Origin: Cyclobacterium sp. 1_MG-2023
Lineage (GTDB): Bacteria > Bacteroidota > Bacteroidia > Cytophagales > Cyclobacteriaceae
Assembly (NCBI RefSeq): GCF_030546805.1
Contig: NZ_JAUOPC010000002.1
Coordinates: forward strand, 496,001 to 560,000
Length of the DNA: 64,000 nucleotides
Direction of reading: 5' to 3'
The first letter of the stretch is position 1. Each line of letters begins with the position of its first letter. The translations under genes and the position numbers were made by a program. Below the pieces are notes generated by a model. That model saw only the letters and a program-made list of their open reading frames with translations. It did not search any database and was not told where the DNA came from. Of this stretch, positions 52,575-63,016 are shown in pieces.

Positions 52575-55187
52575 ATGAATAAAATCACTCAGATCTTTAC
52601 CTTTTTAATTATTATAAATGGGTTTTTTGCCTGCCAAACATCTCCCAATTGGAATGAAGCAGTTGAAAATATTTATATCGATTGGGAATTAAAAACCAAC
52701 TTCACAGCCGAGGAGGGACAGTTCGAGGCTGTTTTTGGAATTGAAAATCAAAGCAATTATTCGCTAGGTGAAAAAGACTGGGCATTATTTTTTAGTATGT
52801 CACCCAGAGGGATTGTCTCAACTGAAAATGCAGACATTACCCATATCAATGGAGATTGGTATAAAATAAGTCCTATCGAAGGTTTCTCTTTGGCCCCCGG
52901 CGAGCGGATAGAAATTCCTTACGTAGGGATAGAAGGTGTGATCAAAGAAGCAGATGCTCCTATGGGGATGTATTTTGTCTTTTATGAAGAAAATGGGTTG
53001 TCTGAAGAAATAGTTGCAGTAAATAATGTAGAGGTCAAACCGTTTTTGGAGGATCAGCAACGTTTGAGAGGGGCCATGGATAAGGAAGCACCTTATTCTG
53101 CCGCGAGTCAATATGAAAGCAATTCCCAATTGGAGAAATTGGAAAATGAAGATTTGTTACCTATTATCCCTACTCCCTTTCAAGTAAATAAAAGAGAGGG
53201 CATTTATACAATCGATAAAGCCCTATCAATTGGTTTTGAAAAGGGATTATCCAATGAGGCCGAATACCTTGGTAATAAATTAAGTGAACTTACAGGAGAA
53301 AAGTTTTCAATTGAAGAGGTAAGTGGGGATCATTCCGAGATTGTATTGAAGCTTGCAGATATAGAGGTGAATGGAAAAGAAGAAGAAGCCTATCAATTGG
53401 CAATTGACCAAAGTGGCGTTTCTATTTCAGGAAGTGATCCTGCAGGGGTGTTTTATGGATTACAAAGTTTATTGGCCCTTTTAGGCAATGAAGCCTATCT
53501 AACTCAAAAATTGCCATTGACTTTACCTTATATAAGTATTGCTGATGCGCCAAGGTTTGGTTTCAGAAGTTTACACATGGATGTGGCCAGAAATTTTCAA
53601 TCCAAAGAGACCATTAAAAAGACATTGGACATCATGTCCCACTATAAGTTAAATCATTTCCTATTTTATACTACGGAGGATGAAGGATGGAGAGTGGAAA
53701 TCCCCGGCTTGCCGGAATTGACAGAAGTGGGTGGACAAAGAGAACATACCCAAAGCATGGATGATCCTGTAGTTCATCCGGGCTATGGATCAGGGCCATT
53801 TGCTTATGAAGAAGGAAAGAATGGAAGTGGATTTTATAGTAGAGAAGAATTTGTAGATATTCTAGAATATGCAAAAGCGCGCCATATAACGGTGATTCCT
53901 GTGCTTAACTTTCCAGGTCATGCTCGTGCAGCCATCAAATCCATGGAAAGAAGGTATTTGAGGTTGATGGAAGAGGGAAAGAAAGAAGAGGCGGAAGCAT
54001 ACCGCTTAGTAGATCCGGAAGATCAATCTGAATACATGTCTGCACAGTCATTCAAAGACAATGTGGTCAATGTGGCTAGCGCCTCAACCTACGATTTTTA
54101 CCTTAAAGTAGTGGATGAGTTGGCAAAGATGTATGAAGATGCCGGCTTGGAACTCAAAAAAATGCATTCAGGAGGAGATGAAGTGGCGGAAGGTGCATGG
54201 ACAGCCTCACCTCAAGCCAAGAAGCTTTTAGAAAGCTTGCCTGAAATCAATGATCCAAAGAACCTTCAAACTTACTTTTTTAGCACCTTATTGGATAAGC
54301 TGGCAGATAGGGGATTGGAAATGCATGTATGGGAAGAGATGGTACTGTTGAAAGACGAATCAGGCGTCTATATACCCAATCCGGAATTTGCGGGTAAAAA
54401 TGTGGTGCCTTATATATGGAACAATATGTTTGATTATCCTGATCTTGGGTACCAACTGGCCAATATGGGCTATGAAGTAGTGTTATGTAATGTGTCAAAC
54501 TTTTACTTTGACCTGGCCTATAGCAATGACCCCGAAGAGCCGGGCCTGTATTGGGCAGGCTTTGTCAATACCAAGAATGCTTGGGCTTTTGCTCCTTATG
54601 ATTGGTTCAAGACTACTTATAAAACCAGCATGGGGGAAATTATTGATAGAGAGAAGGATTTCAAAGATATGGTTAGGATTGACCCTGCCGCGAAAAATAA
54701 TATTATAGGGCTGGAGGCACAGCTTTGGACAGAAACAGTAAAAGGCCCTGAAATGGCAGAATATTATATGTTTCCTAAGATGCTTGGTTTTGCAGAGAGT
54801 GCTTGGGCAGCTGAACGAGAATGGGAAAAAGAACCTGACTTGGAAAAAATGGACCAAAAAATTACTAAAGGCTGGAATGAATTCGCCAATAAAGTAGGTC
54901 AAACGGCTTTTCCAAAACTGAAATGGTGGAATGGAGGATTAAACTATCGTGTGGCTCCTCCGGGGGCGAAAGTTTTGGATGGTAAACTACATGCCAATGT
55001 AAATTTCCCCGGATTGGAAATACGATATACCACTGATGGAACAGAACCGACCATGGCTTCAACTGTCTATACAGGACCTATAGAAATTAATGAGGAAATA
55101 ATATTAAAGGTATTTGATAATACAGGTAAAGGTAGTAGATCCGTTTCGGTGTCTCCAAAAGTATGGGAGTTGCGAGAATCGAAATAA
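52575..55187 (+). CDS. GH20 beta-N-acetylhexosaminidase, lipoprotein
   Basis: 870 residues. A lipoprotein signal ends at Cys20 (IIINGFFACQTS). An N-terminal CHB_HEX-type beta domain at about 30-165 is followed by a GH20b domain at about 195-320, the TIM barrel from about 330 (RFGFRSLHMDVARNFQSKET) and a C-terminal chitobiase/Fn3-like domain (GLEIRYTTDGTEPTMASTVY). The catalytic pair is Asp535-Glu536 in MHSGGDEVAEGAW, for substrate-assisted cleavage of terminal N-acetylhexosamine. It is probably outer-membrane or periplasmic. Neighbouring transporter and acetyltransferase genes fit a common glycan. Confidence 0.95.
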   Translation: MNKITQIFTFLIIINGFFACQTSPNWNEAVENIYIDWELKTNFTAEEGQFEAVFGIENQSNYSLGEKDWALFFSMSPRGIVSTENADITHINGDWYKISPIEGFSLAPGERIEIPYVGIEGVIKEADAPMGMYFVFYEENGLSEEIVAVNNVEVKPFLEDQQRLRGAMDKEAPYSAASQYESNSQLEKLENEDLLPIIPTPFQVNKREGIYTIDKALSIGFEKGLSNEAEYLGNKLSELTGEKFSIEEVSGDHSEIVLKLADIEVNGKEEEAYQLAIDQSGVSISGSDPAGVFYGLQSLLALLGNEAYLTQKLPLTLPYISIADAPRFGFRSLHMDVARNFQSKETIKKTLDIMSHYKLNHFLFYTTEDEGWRVEIPGLPELTEVGGQREHTQSMDDPVVHPGYGSGPFAYEEGKNGSGFYSREEFVDILEYAKARHITVIPVLNFPGHARAAIKSMERRYLRLMEEGKKEEAEAYRLVDPEDQSEYMSAQSFKDNVVNVASASTYDFYLKVVDELAKMYEDAGLELKKMHSGGDEVAEGAWTASPQAKKLLESLPEINDPKNLQTYFFSTLLDKLADRGLEMHVWEEMVLLKDESGVYIPNPEFAGKNVVPYIWNNMFDYPDLGYQLANMGYEVVLCNVSNFYFDLAYSNDPEEPGLYWAGFVNTKNAWAFAPYDWFKTTYKTSMGEIIDREKDFKDMVRIDPAAKNNIIGLEAQLWTETVKGPEMAEYYMFPKMLGFAESAWAAEREWEKEPDLEKMDQKITKGWNEFANKVGQTAFPKLKWWNGGLNYRVAPPGAKVLDGKLHANVNFPGLEIRYTTDGTEPTMASTVYTGPIEINEEIILKVFDNTGKGSRSVSVSPKVWELRESK

Positions 55188-55657
55188 AAAATAAATTTTA
55201 TTTTGATTTTCTAAGGTTAAGCGTATGATTTGTATGGTTCGGCTAGTTTGAGATAGTTAGAAAAGAATTTTATTCTAAATATTTGTTGGTTTTCAGAATA
55301 TTTGCTTTTTTTAATGCTTTTGAAAAGTGTTAATTCTTCGATCTAATAATTCTGTAGTACATAAAAAATATAGAATAAAAACTTAATGTATGATAATATA
55401 ACACAATTTTAATTTTGGGGTAATATTTAGACAAATTTTGTAATCAATTCATTAAATTTTTATAAAAAAAATCATAATCCATTCATTTACAATTATTAGC
55501 GAATTCTCATTTTTCGCAAAATGAAGATTTAAATACGTGATTTGCGCAGAAATTACCAATTTATTCCTTGATATTCATAAATAATTAGAAGGCCAAATAG
55601 GATTTACATATTCTATTTGGTCTCTAAATACTTTATCAAAACATAAATACTTGGAAT
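55188..55657. other. Intergenic region, 470 nt, with an inverted repeat before the sigma gene
   Basis: Very AT-rich. An 8-bp inverted repeat CCAAATAG (55593-55600) / CTATTTGG (55613-55620) stands 38 nt before the sigma start codon. No terminator is evident after the GH20 gene and no reading frame is seen. Confidence 0.45.
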
Positions 55658-56185
55658 ATGGAGCAGCCTGACAAAAAAGTAATGGATGGTTTTCGAAATG
55701 GCGATAGAAAAGCCTTTGAAAAAATTTACCAATATTACAGAGTACCTGTAATTCGCTTCAGTGTTTCCATAATTAAGGATGAACAGGAAGCTGAGAATAT
55801 CTACCATGAGGTATTCATGAAAATTCTTAAAAGGAGGAAAAACATTAAACCGGAATTAAATTTTAATTCTTATGTTTTTACTTCGGTGAAAAATGAAATC
55901 TTTGACTACCTCAAGGCCTTAAACAAAAACAAAACTTTGAAAGAGCAGTTTTGGGAAAGAGTTCATCAGCAAGAAGATGATTGTGCCCAGGTAAAGGAGG
56001 AACAATTGACCAAGATGGAACAAATTATTCGAAACCTGTCTCCCAAGAGAAGACAGATTTTGGAAATGAACTATTTTGAGAAAAAGTCCTACAATGAAAT
56101 TGCCGACCTTTTGATGATTTCAAAAAATACCGTGAAAAATCAGCTGGTAAAGGCAAAGTTTATCCTAAGAAAGGAAATGGAGTAA
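55658..56185 (+). CDS. ECF RNA polymerase sigma factor (FecI-like)
   Basis: 175 residues. Region 2 shows FRNGDRKAFEKIYQYYRVPV and DEQEAENIYHEVFMKIL; region 4 shows LSPKRRQILEMNYFEKKSYN and EIADLLMISKNTVKNQLVKA. This is the family of sigma-70-like factors that in Bacteroidota drive transporter and glycan genes. Usually a FecR anti-sigma gene follows, but none is found here and the downstream SusC lacks the N-terminal signalling domain, so its control is unclear. Likely targets are the 56614-64000 genes. Confidence 0.9.
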   Translation: MEQPDKKVMDGFRNGDRKAFEKIYQYYRVPVIRFSVSIIKDEQEAENIYHEVFMKILKRRKNIKPELNFNSYVFTSVKNEIFDYLKALNKNKTLKEQFWERVHQQEDDCAQVKEEQLTKMEQIIRNLSPKRRQILEMNYFEKKSYNEIADLLMISKNTVKNQLVKAKFILRKEME

Positions 56186-56613
56186 CTTTATGAATTAAAT
56201 GCTTACGTTAGAATAAATGAAGTTGGGTTTGATAGAGCAACTTCGTTTGTAAGGGATTTTTATTGCCAAAATTTATTTTTTTTTTTCACCACCCAATGCG
56301 ATAAGAAATTGGGGCTGTATCCGGTAAAACCTCTGACATTTTTTTACATAGCTGGATCTTGTTTTTTATAAGGCATACTATTGTTGGATTTCAATGTAAA
56401 AGTATCCTAGAACTCTTCCCCGTATGTGATCTTGATTGGTCATTTTTATGTTATAGTTTATTCTTCGGTTTGGCCAATGAACCGTTCACAGATAATTCTT
56501 CTGCAAAATTGTATTGAAATAATATATAAAAGTAGGAGGAATTGCCTATCCCATAGTATAACTTTAGTGTTCGCCTTTAATACATTGTTTTAATTCTTAA
56601 AATTTATTGTCTC
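56186..56613. other. Intergenic region, 428 nt
   Basis: This is the place where a FecR-type anti-sigma gene would be expected, but no frame of useful length, repeat or hairpin is seen on either strand. It may contain the sigma-dependent promoter for the paralogue pair. Confidence 0.45.
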
Positions 56614-58035
56614 ATGGCTAAAGTTAATTGGTTTATATTGTTGTTGCTTATTCCAATTAGTTATCAGGGTTTTTCCCAGCACGCGTTCATTGGGAGCAAT
56701 AGGGAGTTATTTGTAGATGATTTTTTGATTGATCAACTAGATGGGGCAAGCTTGAAAATGCATGCGCCAATAGATGAGGGAGTTGCCTTTTATTTAGATA
56801 AACCTTGGGAAGGGAAATTTTCGACCTACACAACAATTATCCATGATCAAGGAGTTTTTAGAGCTTATTATCGTGGTTTGCCTGATGTGGTAGAGGGAAA
56901 TAATCAAAGGTTGACCTGTTATGCAGAATCCAAAGATGGCATTGATTGGTACAAACCAAATTTGGGCATTCATGAAATTAAAGGATCGAAAGACAACAAC
57001 GTGATTTTGGTTGATGAAGAGTTAACCCCGAATTTCACTCCTTTTCTGGATACAAACCCTAATGCAAAGGCTGAAGAGAAGTTCAAAGCATTAGCCGGAA
57101 AACAAGCTACCGGTTTATATGCCCTTTCATCAGCAGATGGGATACATTGGGTTAAAATCCAAGATAAGCCAGTTTTGCAGGAGGGTAATCTTGACTCTCA
57201 AAATGTAAGTTTTTGGTCCACTACTGAGAATAAATACTTGGTATTCTTCAGATCTACTGACTCAGGATTTAGGTCGGTAAGCAGGGCTACTTCTACTGAT
57301 TTTAAATCGTGGGATAAAGGGATTGCCATGACCTTTGGTTCTGCTCCTTTGGAACATATATATACACAACAGACAAGCCCTTATTTTAGGGCTCCTCAAT
57401 TATATTTAGCCGTTGGAGCTAGGTTTATGCCGGACAAACAGGTTTTGACTGATGGACAAGCTACTGAAATGGGGATTGACCCTAATTATTATAAGGCCTG
57501 TTCAGATGCTTTTTTGATGACTTCCAGAGGAGGGAATCTTTACAATCGTTATTTTATGGAGTCCTTTATCAGGCCTGGTATAGGTTTAAACAATTGGGTT
57601 TCACGGACCAATTATCCGGCTTTAAACGTGGTTCAAACCAGTCCCCATGAAATGTCTATATATGTAAATCAGGATTATGCACAGTCTACCGCTCATTTAA
57701 GAAGATACAGTATAAGATTGGATGGCTTTGCCTCCCTGTCTTCCGGATATGCCGGTGGGGAAATGATTACCAAGCCTTTTGTTTTTGAAGGCAATGCCTT
57801 GGAGTTAAATTATTCCACTTCTGCTGCAGGTGAGATATATGTGGAATTGCTTGATGAAAATGGTAATATAATCCCGGGCTTTTCCAAAGAAGAATGTCAG
57901 CCAATTATAGGAAACGAGCTATCGAGGATGGTATATTGGAATAAATCTACCAATGTTTCCAAGCTTTCCGGCATGGCTGTCAGAATGAAAATATATTTGA
58001 AAGACGCAGAAATTTACTCATTTAGATTTTATTAA
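56614..58035 (+). CDS. Secreted propeller-like protein, paralogue 1 (possible glycoside hydrolase)
   Basis: 473 residues with a signal peptide (MAKVNWFILLLLIPISYQGF, cleavage after SQ). The mature start carries the phrase NRELFVDDFLIDQL, followed by repeated blade-like segments (CYAESKDGIDWYKPNLGIHE, LSSADGIHWVKIQDKPVL) that resemble GH32/43-type five-bladed propellers, and a C-terminal beta domain (ELNYSTSAAGEIYVELLDEN). No verified catalytic triad. The next gene is a close paralogue beginning 1 nt after the stop. Role in glycan breakdown is inferred from the Sus context. Confidence 0.65.
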   Translation: MAKVNWFILLLLIPISYQGFSQHAFIGSNRELFVDDFLIDQLDGASLKMHAPIDEGVAFYLDKPWEGKFSTYTTIIHDQGVFRAYYRGLPDVVEGNNQRLTCYAESKDGIDWYKPNLGIHEIKGSKDNNVILVDEELTPNFTPFLDTNPNAKAEEKFKALAGKQATGLYALSSADGIHWVKIQDKPVLQEGNLDSQNVSFWSTTENKYLVFFRSTDSGFRSVSRATSTDFKSWDKGIAMTFGSAPLEHIYTQQTSPYFRAPQLYLAVGARFMPDKQVLTDGQATEMGIDPNYYKACSDAFLMTSRGGNLYNRYFMESFIRPGIGLNNWVSRTNYPALNVVQTSPHEMSIYVNQDYAQSTAHLRRYSIRLDGFASLSSGYAGGEMITKPFVFEGNALELNYSTSAAGEIYVELLDENGNIIPGFSKEECQPIIGNELSRMVYWNKSTNVSKLSGMAVRMKIYLKDAEIYSFRFY

Positions 58036-58036
58036 A

Positions 58037-59479
58037 ATGTTGGTATTAAAGAAAAACACACTATTTGCCTTATTCCTTTTTGTTCAAAGTTTGGCATTGG
58101 CTCAAATCCCTAATATTGGCACAAACCGGGAGTTGTTTGTAGATGATTACCTGATAGAAAAGTTAGAGGGGGCTGAATTGACTTTGCATGAACCAATTGA
58201 TCAAGGAGAAGTGATAAGGTTTGAAAAGCCTTGGGAAGGTGCATTTTCAGCTTATTTCACAGTCATTAAGGATGGGGATACCTATAGGGCCTATTATAGA
58301 GGGGTGCCCGAAGCAGGCAGTGATGGGAATGATGCAGAGGTAACCTGTTATGCTGAATCCAAAGATGGTATTAATTGGGTCAAGCCGGATCTAAAACTAT
58401 TCACGGTGAAAGGAACCAAAAAAAACAATGTAATATTGGCGAATGCTGCACCGGTTACCCATAATTTCAGCCCATTTGTGGATAGCAACCCCTTGGCCAA
58501 AAGCTCCCAAAAATACAAGGCCTTAGGCGGTACTAAAAAAAGTGGCTTGGTGGCCTATGTTTCTGCAGATGGAAAAGAATGGAAGAAGTTGCAGGAGGAG
58601 CCTGTTTTTAGCGAGGGGGTATTTGATTCTCAAAATGTAGTTTTTTGGTCTGCTAGTGAAGCGCAATACGTATGTTATTTCCGGACTTGGACAGGGGATG
58701 GTTACACGGGCTTTCGCTCGGTTGGAAGAACGACCTCAAAGGATTTTATCAATTGGACAAGCCCTGTTCAAATGAGTTTTGGAAACACTCCTTATGAGCA
58801 TTTGTATACCCAACAAACTAGTCCTTACTTTCGTGCACCTCATATTTATTTGGCCATAGGTGCTCGATTTATGCCCAACAGGAAAGTAGTTAACGACGAG
58901 GAAGCCAAGCAATTGGGAGTAAACCCCAAGTATTATAATGATTGCTCTGATGCGATATTGATGTCCTCAAGAGGTGGAGGAGCTTATCAAAGGCAGTTTA
59001 TGGAATCTTTTATTAAACCCGGTATTGGTTTGCAAAACTGGGTTTCCAGGTCCAATTATCCTGCTTTAAACATTGTGCAAACCGGTCCTACGGAAATGTC
59101 TGTCTATGTAAATCAAGATTATGCCCAGCCTACTGCACACCTTAGAAGATACTCCATGAGATTGGATGGTTTTGCCTCTTTGTCTACCGGATTTAATGGT
59201 GGAGAATTGATTACCAAGCCGTTTATATTTGAAGGTGGTACCTTGGAATTGAATTATTCAACCTCTGCTGCCGGAGAAATACTAATTGAATTATTGGACG
59301 AAGGTGGCAATAAGTTGCCCGGATACTCAATGGAGGAATGTCAGCCTATCATAGGCAATGAAATTTCCAGAACAGTTTATTGGAACAAATCCAAAGATCT
59401 AACCAAGTTAGCTGGAAAACCTGTTAAGATGAGGATCTATTTAAAAGATGCGGACATTTATTCTTTTAAATTTGATTGA
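58037..59479 (+). CDS. Secreted propeller-like protein, paralogue 2
   Basis: 480 residues; signal peptide ends near LALAQ. It shares the same order of motifs with the upstream gene: NRELFVDDYLIEKL, CYAESKDGINWVKPDL, YVSADGKEWKKLQEEPVF, ESFIKPGIGLQNWVSRSNYP and the C-terminal ELNYSTSAAGEILIELLDE. By eye roughly 60 percent of positions are identical, so the pair arose by duplication that is not recent. Both probably act on related linkages of the same substrate. Transcribed with paralogue 1. Confidence 0.65.
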   Translation: MLVLKKNTLFALFLFVQSLALAQIPNIGTNRELFVDDYLIEKLEGAELTLHEPIDQGEVIRFEKPWEGAFSAYFTVIKDGDTYRAYYRGVPEAGSDGNDAEVTCYAESKDGINWVKPDLKLFTVKGTKKNNVILANAAPVTHNFSPFVDSNPLAKSSQKYKALGGTKKSGLVAYVSADGKEWKKLQEEPVFSEGVFDSQNVVFWSASEAQYVCYFRTWTGDGYTGFRSVGRTTSKDFINWTSPVQMSFGNTPYEHLYTQQTSPYFRAPHIYLAIGARFMPNRKVVNDEEAKQLGVNPKYYNDCSDAILMSSRGGGAYQRQFMESFIKPGIGLQNWVSRSNYPALNIVQTGPTEMSVYVNQDYAQPTAHLRRYSMRLDGFASLSTGFNGGELITKPFIFEGGTLELNYSTSAAGEILIELLDEGGNKLPGYSMEECQPIIGNEISRTVYWNKSKDLTKLAGKPVKMRIYLKDADIYSFKFD

Positions 59480-59804
59480 TAATGCTTGGAAATGATAACG
59501 GTAGATTTTTGTAATTCTTCAGCTAGAGAAAACAGTGACATTTACTTTCTGATTAAAAACAATTTGACAATTTCGAACCAGATTGTGTTGGGTGAATCCT
59601 AGGAAGCCTTCAAATAATTCTAAGGCCTAAAGCCCTTAAATTGAAAATTAAATTAATCTTAAAATTCAACTAAAATCTTACTTAGTCCCATGGTTGATAC
59701 ATTGAAATATTGTATTAATAATGTAAAATAAAGTATAAGAAAACAGTTAATTCATATAATATCTTTGGTATGTACATTAATGTGCCTTATTAAATTATTA
59801 TTAT
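59480..59804. promoter_or_regulatory. Upstream region of susC-like gene, with -7 element
   Basis: 325 nt. TATCTTTG at 59760-59767 matches TAnnTTTG exactly and lies 37 nt before the start codon; no TTG occurs at the usual 19-nt distance upstream, which could mean an activator- or sigma-dependent promoter. No frame or repeat was seen in the rest. Confidence 0.45.
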
Positions 59805-62800
59805 ATGAAAAAATATATACAAGAATTACGTCTCTTTGGGCTGATGATCCTGTTATTGATCATGGCTGGATCGGAAGGTTATTCACAAGGTGCCAGAGAG
59901 GTTACCGGGACCATCACCGATGAGTCTGGGGAGTCTCTTCCCGGGGTGAATATTTTGGTAAAAGGTACCGCTGCAGGTACAGTTTCAGACATTGATGGAA
60001 TGTTTAAGATAGCTGTTCCTACAGACAAGGATATTCTATTGTTTTCATTTATTGGATACAGCAATCAAGAGGTAAGTATAGGGAACAAAAGCTCAATAAA
60101 TGTAATCCTTTCCTCTTCGCTATCCGACATGGATGAAGTTGTTGTGATTGGTTTTGGAGAGCAGTCCCGGGAATTATTAACCACCTCTGTGTCTAAAATG
60201 GATGAGCGTGTTCTAGAAAATGTTCCCTATTCGAACGCTGCCTCTGCTATGCAGGGAACGTTGGCCGGAGTTAGGGTTCAGACCACTTCCGGACAACCTG
60301 GAGCTGCTCCTACAGTAATTGTAAGGGGAGGAACTTCCATCAATAATCCAAATGGAGCTAACCCATTGTATGTAGTGGATGGGGTTATCAGGCCTGATAT
60401 AAACAATCTCGCACCAGGAGATATAGAAACGTTTCAGGTTTTAAAAGATGCTGCCTCTACCTCAATATACGGTGCAAGAGGATCAAACGGTGTAGTAGTA
60501 ATCACTACCAAATCTGCAAAGGCTGGTTATGTGTCTGTCAATTATTCGGGGAGTTATTCAATGTCTCAGCCGAGCAGCTTGTATGACCTGGCTTCTGCAC
60601 GGGATTATTTGACATTCGCCAGACGGGCCATGATTGTGCAAGACATCTTCCCTGACGCATCCTTCAGGCTAACCAATCCGGTTGGTTTTGGCACAGGAAA
60701 TGATCTTAGCAATAGCACAGCTTATACCACTCAATACTTAACTTCTGAAAATGAGTACAAATTAAATGAAGGTTGGGAAAGCATGCCGGACCCTATTGAC
60801 CCTTCCAAAACTTTGATCTTTAAGGATACCGATTGGCAGGATGTTTTATTCAGAACTGCTGCAATCCAGAATCACCATGTATCGGTTTCTGGTGGAACAG
60901 AAAAGGCAAAAGTAAGTGCGAGCTTAGGTTACTTGGACAATCAGGGGATAGCCATTACTACAGGTTATAAGCGTTATACCATGAATGTAAATGGAGATTT
61001 TAAAGTAAGCGATAAGTTCAGCTTTTATGGCATTGTTAATTATGCCAATTCAAAAGACAATCAAGTAAACAGTATTACCAATATTTTTGCCAGAGCCATT
61101 ACATTACCTCCTACAACCAAATACATGTTTGAGGATGGAACTCTTGCTCCTGGACAGGCTTTAAGTGAAGGAAACCCTGAATATGTTTTAAGAAACAGAG
61201 TAGCAGAAAATAGCGTAGAGAACCTTACTTTTTCTGTGGGTTCAAGATGGCAGATAACGCCGGAATTAAGTTTTGACCCGCAACTCTCTATTTATAATAG
61301 AACCAGTGATTCCTACAATTTCCAGCCGGCAGTATTAAATGGGCCAAATAATTTGGTGGACAACAGGGCTGCAAGTGCTTCCATTTCAAAATGGAGGCAG
61401 ACACAGGTTGATGCAGTTTTTCATTATAGCAAAACATTTGGAGATGATCATAATATTAATGCGACCGCAGGTTATGCTTATTTTGGAAGAAATACCTCTT
61501 CCCTTTATGCGGCGGGACAAGGCGCTTCCACTGACCTTATACCAACCTTAAATGCTTCTGCTGAAGCAACCAGTGTTAGCAGTTCTATCTCAGATCAGGT
61601 TATACATGGCTATTTTGGTAGGGTAAATTATGATTTCAATTACAAATACTTGGTTTCATTAAATGCGAGGTATGATGGTGCATCAAATCTTGGAGCCAAT
61701 TACCAATGGGGATTTTTTCCTGGTGTGGCATTGGGCTGGAACATGCACAATGAAGATTTCTGGGAAGCATTGCCCGAGAATGTATTCAGTAAGCTTAAGA
61801 TCAGAACAAGTTACGGAATCAATGGGAACATAGGCAATTTAGGAGATTTTGCTGCGCAGGGTGCTTATGGTGTAGGTTTAAGGTATGGAGGTTATGCCGG
61901 TATCCAGAATACATTAATCCCCAATCCGGAATTGAAATGGGAGCGATCCAAAACCCTAAATTTCGGTGCTGACCTTACCTTATTTGATCGCTTAGGGATT
62001 GTCCTTGATGTATACAGAAGAGTGACGGATAATTTGATTACTGATCTTGCCTTAGCCCCATCCACAGGTTTTGGCAGTACTCTTACCAACTTGGGTAGTT
62101 TAGAAAACAAGGGGGTTGAGGTAGAAGTTAATTACAATATTTTACCTGCGACTTCAGCCTTCCAATGGAATCTTGCAGCCAATGTGGCAACCCTACAAAA
62201 TAAAATTTTAAAACTGCCTGAAAATGGAGTTGAGAATAATAGAGTGGGCGGATATTATGTATGGGATACTGCACTTGGTGATTATGCCTGGAAAGGGGGC
62301 CTTCAGGAAGGTGGAAGTTTAGGTGAGTATTACTCCCATAGACAATTAGGAGTTTATGCTACCGATCAGGATGCAGAAAGCGCACCTAGTGATATTTATA
62401 AAAGATACCCTGATGTTTCCTTTGGTGGAGATTTTATCTGGGATGATTTGGATAATAATGGTGTCATAGATGAAAAAGATATGGTAAATGTTGGAACTGA
62501 ATTCCCAACCTTAACCGGAGGTTTTACCAATACTTTTTCGTACAAAAACCTAATGCTTAGCCTGCGAATGGATTATACGATGGGGCATACCATTTTTAAT
62601 TATGCTCGTGCATTTATGGAAGGGCAATGGAAACTAAACATGAACCTCACCCAGAATTTGGTTGACAATGGCTGGCAAGAACAAGGTGATATCGCAGCGT
62701 TACCAAGGTACGATTGGGAAAGTACCAGAGCACAGTACAATGTTTTCCCAACCCGTACAGGGCAAGGCTATTATGAGTCAGGAGACTACTTGGCCATAAG

Positions 62801-62999
62801 AGAACTAAGTATCAGTTATAACTTGCCACAAAGCTTGTTAACACCTGTGCATTTACAAAATGTCAGGCTAAGTATTACGGGGAATAATCTATACTATTTC
62901 ACAAAATACCAGGGGCTAAACCCGGAATTTGGTGGACGAGATTATGGTCGTTATCCCATTCCGAGAAACTTTATTTTCGGTCTAAATATTACCTTCTAA
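59805..62999 (+). CDS. SusC/RagA-type TonB-linked outer-membrane transporter
   Basis: 1064 residues. Signal peptide ending near GYSQ; carboxypeptidase-regulatory-like domain at about 33-118 (EVTGTITDESGESLPGVNIL); plug at about 125-240 with the SusC phrase STSIYGARGSNGVVVITTKS; 22-strand barrel ending in IPRNFIFGLNITF. No N-terminal STN signalling domain is present, so it should not talk to an anti-sigma protein directly. It imports oligosaccharides together with the SusD lipoprotein encoded 17 nt downstream. Confidence 0.95.
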   Translation: MKKYIQELRLFGLMILLLIMAGSEGYSQGAREVTGTITDESGESLPGVNILVKGTAAGTVSDIDGMFKIAVPTDKDILLFSFIGYSNQEVSIGNKSSINVILSSSLSDMDEVVVIGFGEQSRELLTTSVSKMDERVLENVPYSNAASAMQGTLAGVRVQTTSGQPGAAPTVIVRGGTSINNPNGANPLYVVDGVIRPDINNLAPGDIETFQVLKDAASTSIYGARGSNGVVVITTKSAKAGYVSVNYSGSYSMSQPSSLYDLASARDYLTFARRAMIVQDIFPDASFRLTNPVGFGTGNDLSNSTAYTTQYLTSENEYKLNEGWESMPDPIDPSKTLIFKDTDWQDVLFRTAAIQNHHVSVSGGTEKAKVSASLGYLDNQGIAITTGYKRYTMNVNGDFKVSDKFSFYGIVNYANSKDNQVNSITNIFARAITLPPTTKYMFEDGTLAPGQALSEGNPEYVLRNRVAENSVENLTFSVGSRWQITPELSFDPQLSIYNRTSDSYNFQPAVLNGPNNLVDNRAASASISKWRQTQVDAVFHYSKTFGDDHNINATAGYAYFGRNTSSLYAAGQGASTDLIPTLNASAEATSVSSSISDQVIHGYFGRVNYDFNYKYLVSLNARYDGASNLGANYQWGFFPGVALGWNMHNEDFWEALPENVFSKLKIRTSYGINGNIGNLGDFAAQGAYGVGLRYGGYAGIQNTLIPNPELKWERSKTLNFGADLTLFDRLGIVLDVYRRVTDNLITDLALAPSTGFGSTLTNLGSLENKGVEVEVNYNILPATSAFQWNLAANVATLQNKILKLPENGVENNRVGGYYVWDTALGDYAWKGGLQEGGSLGEYYSHRQLGVYATDQDAESAPSDIYKRYPDVSFGGDFIWDDLDNNGVIDEKDMVNVGTEFPTLTGGFTNTFSYKNLMLSLRMDYTMGHTIFNYARAFMEGQWKLNMNLTQNLVDNGWQEQGDIAALPRYDWESTRAQYNVFPTRTGQGYYESGDYLAIRELSISYNLPQSLLTPVHLQNVRLSITGNNLYYFTKYQGLNPEFGGRDYGRYPIPRNFIFGLNITF

Positions 63000-63016
63000 T
63001 TTAAAATTAAGGAATC

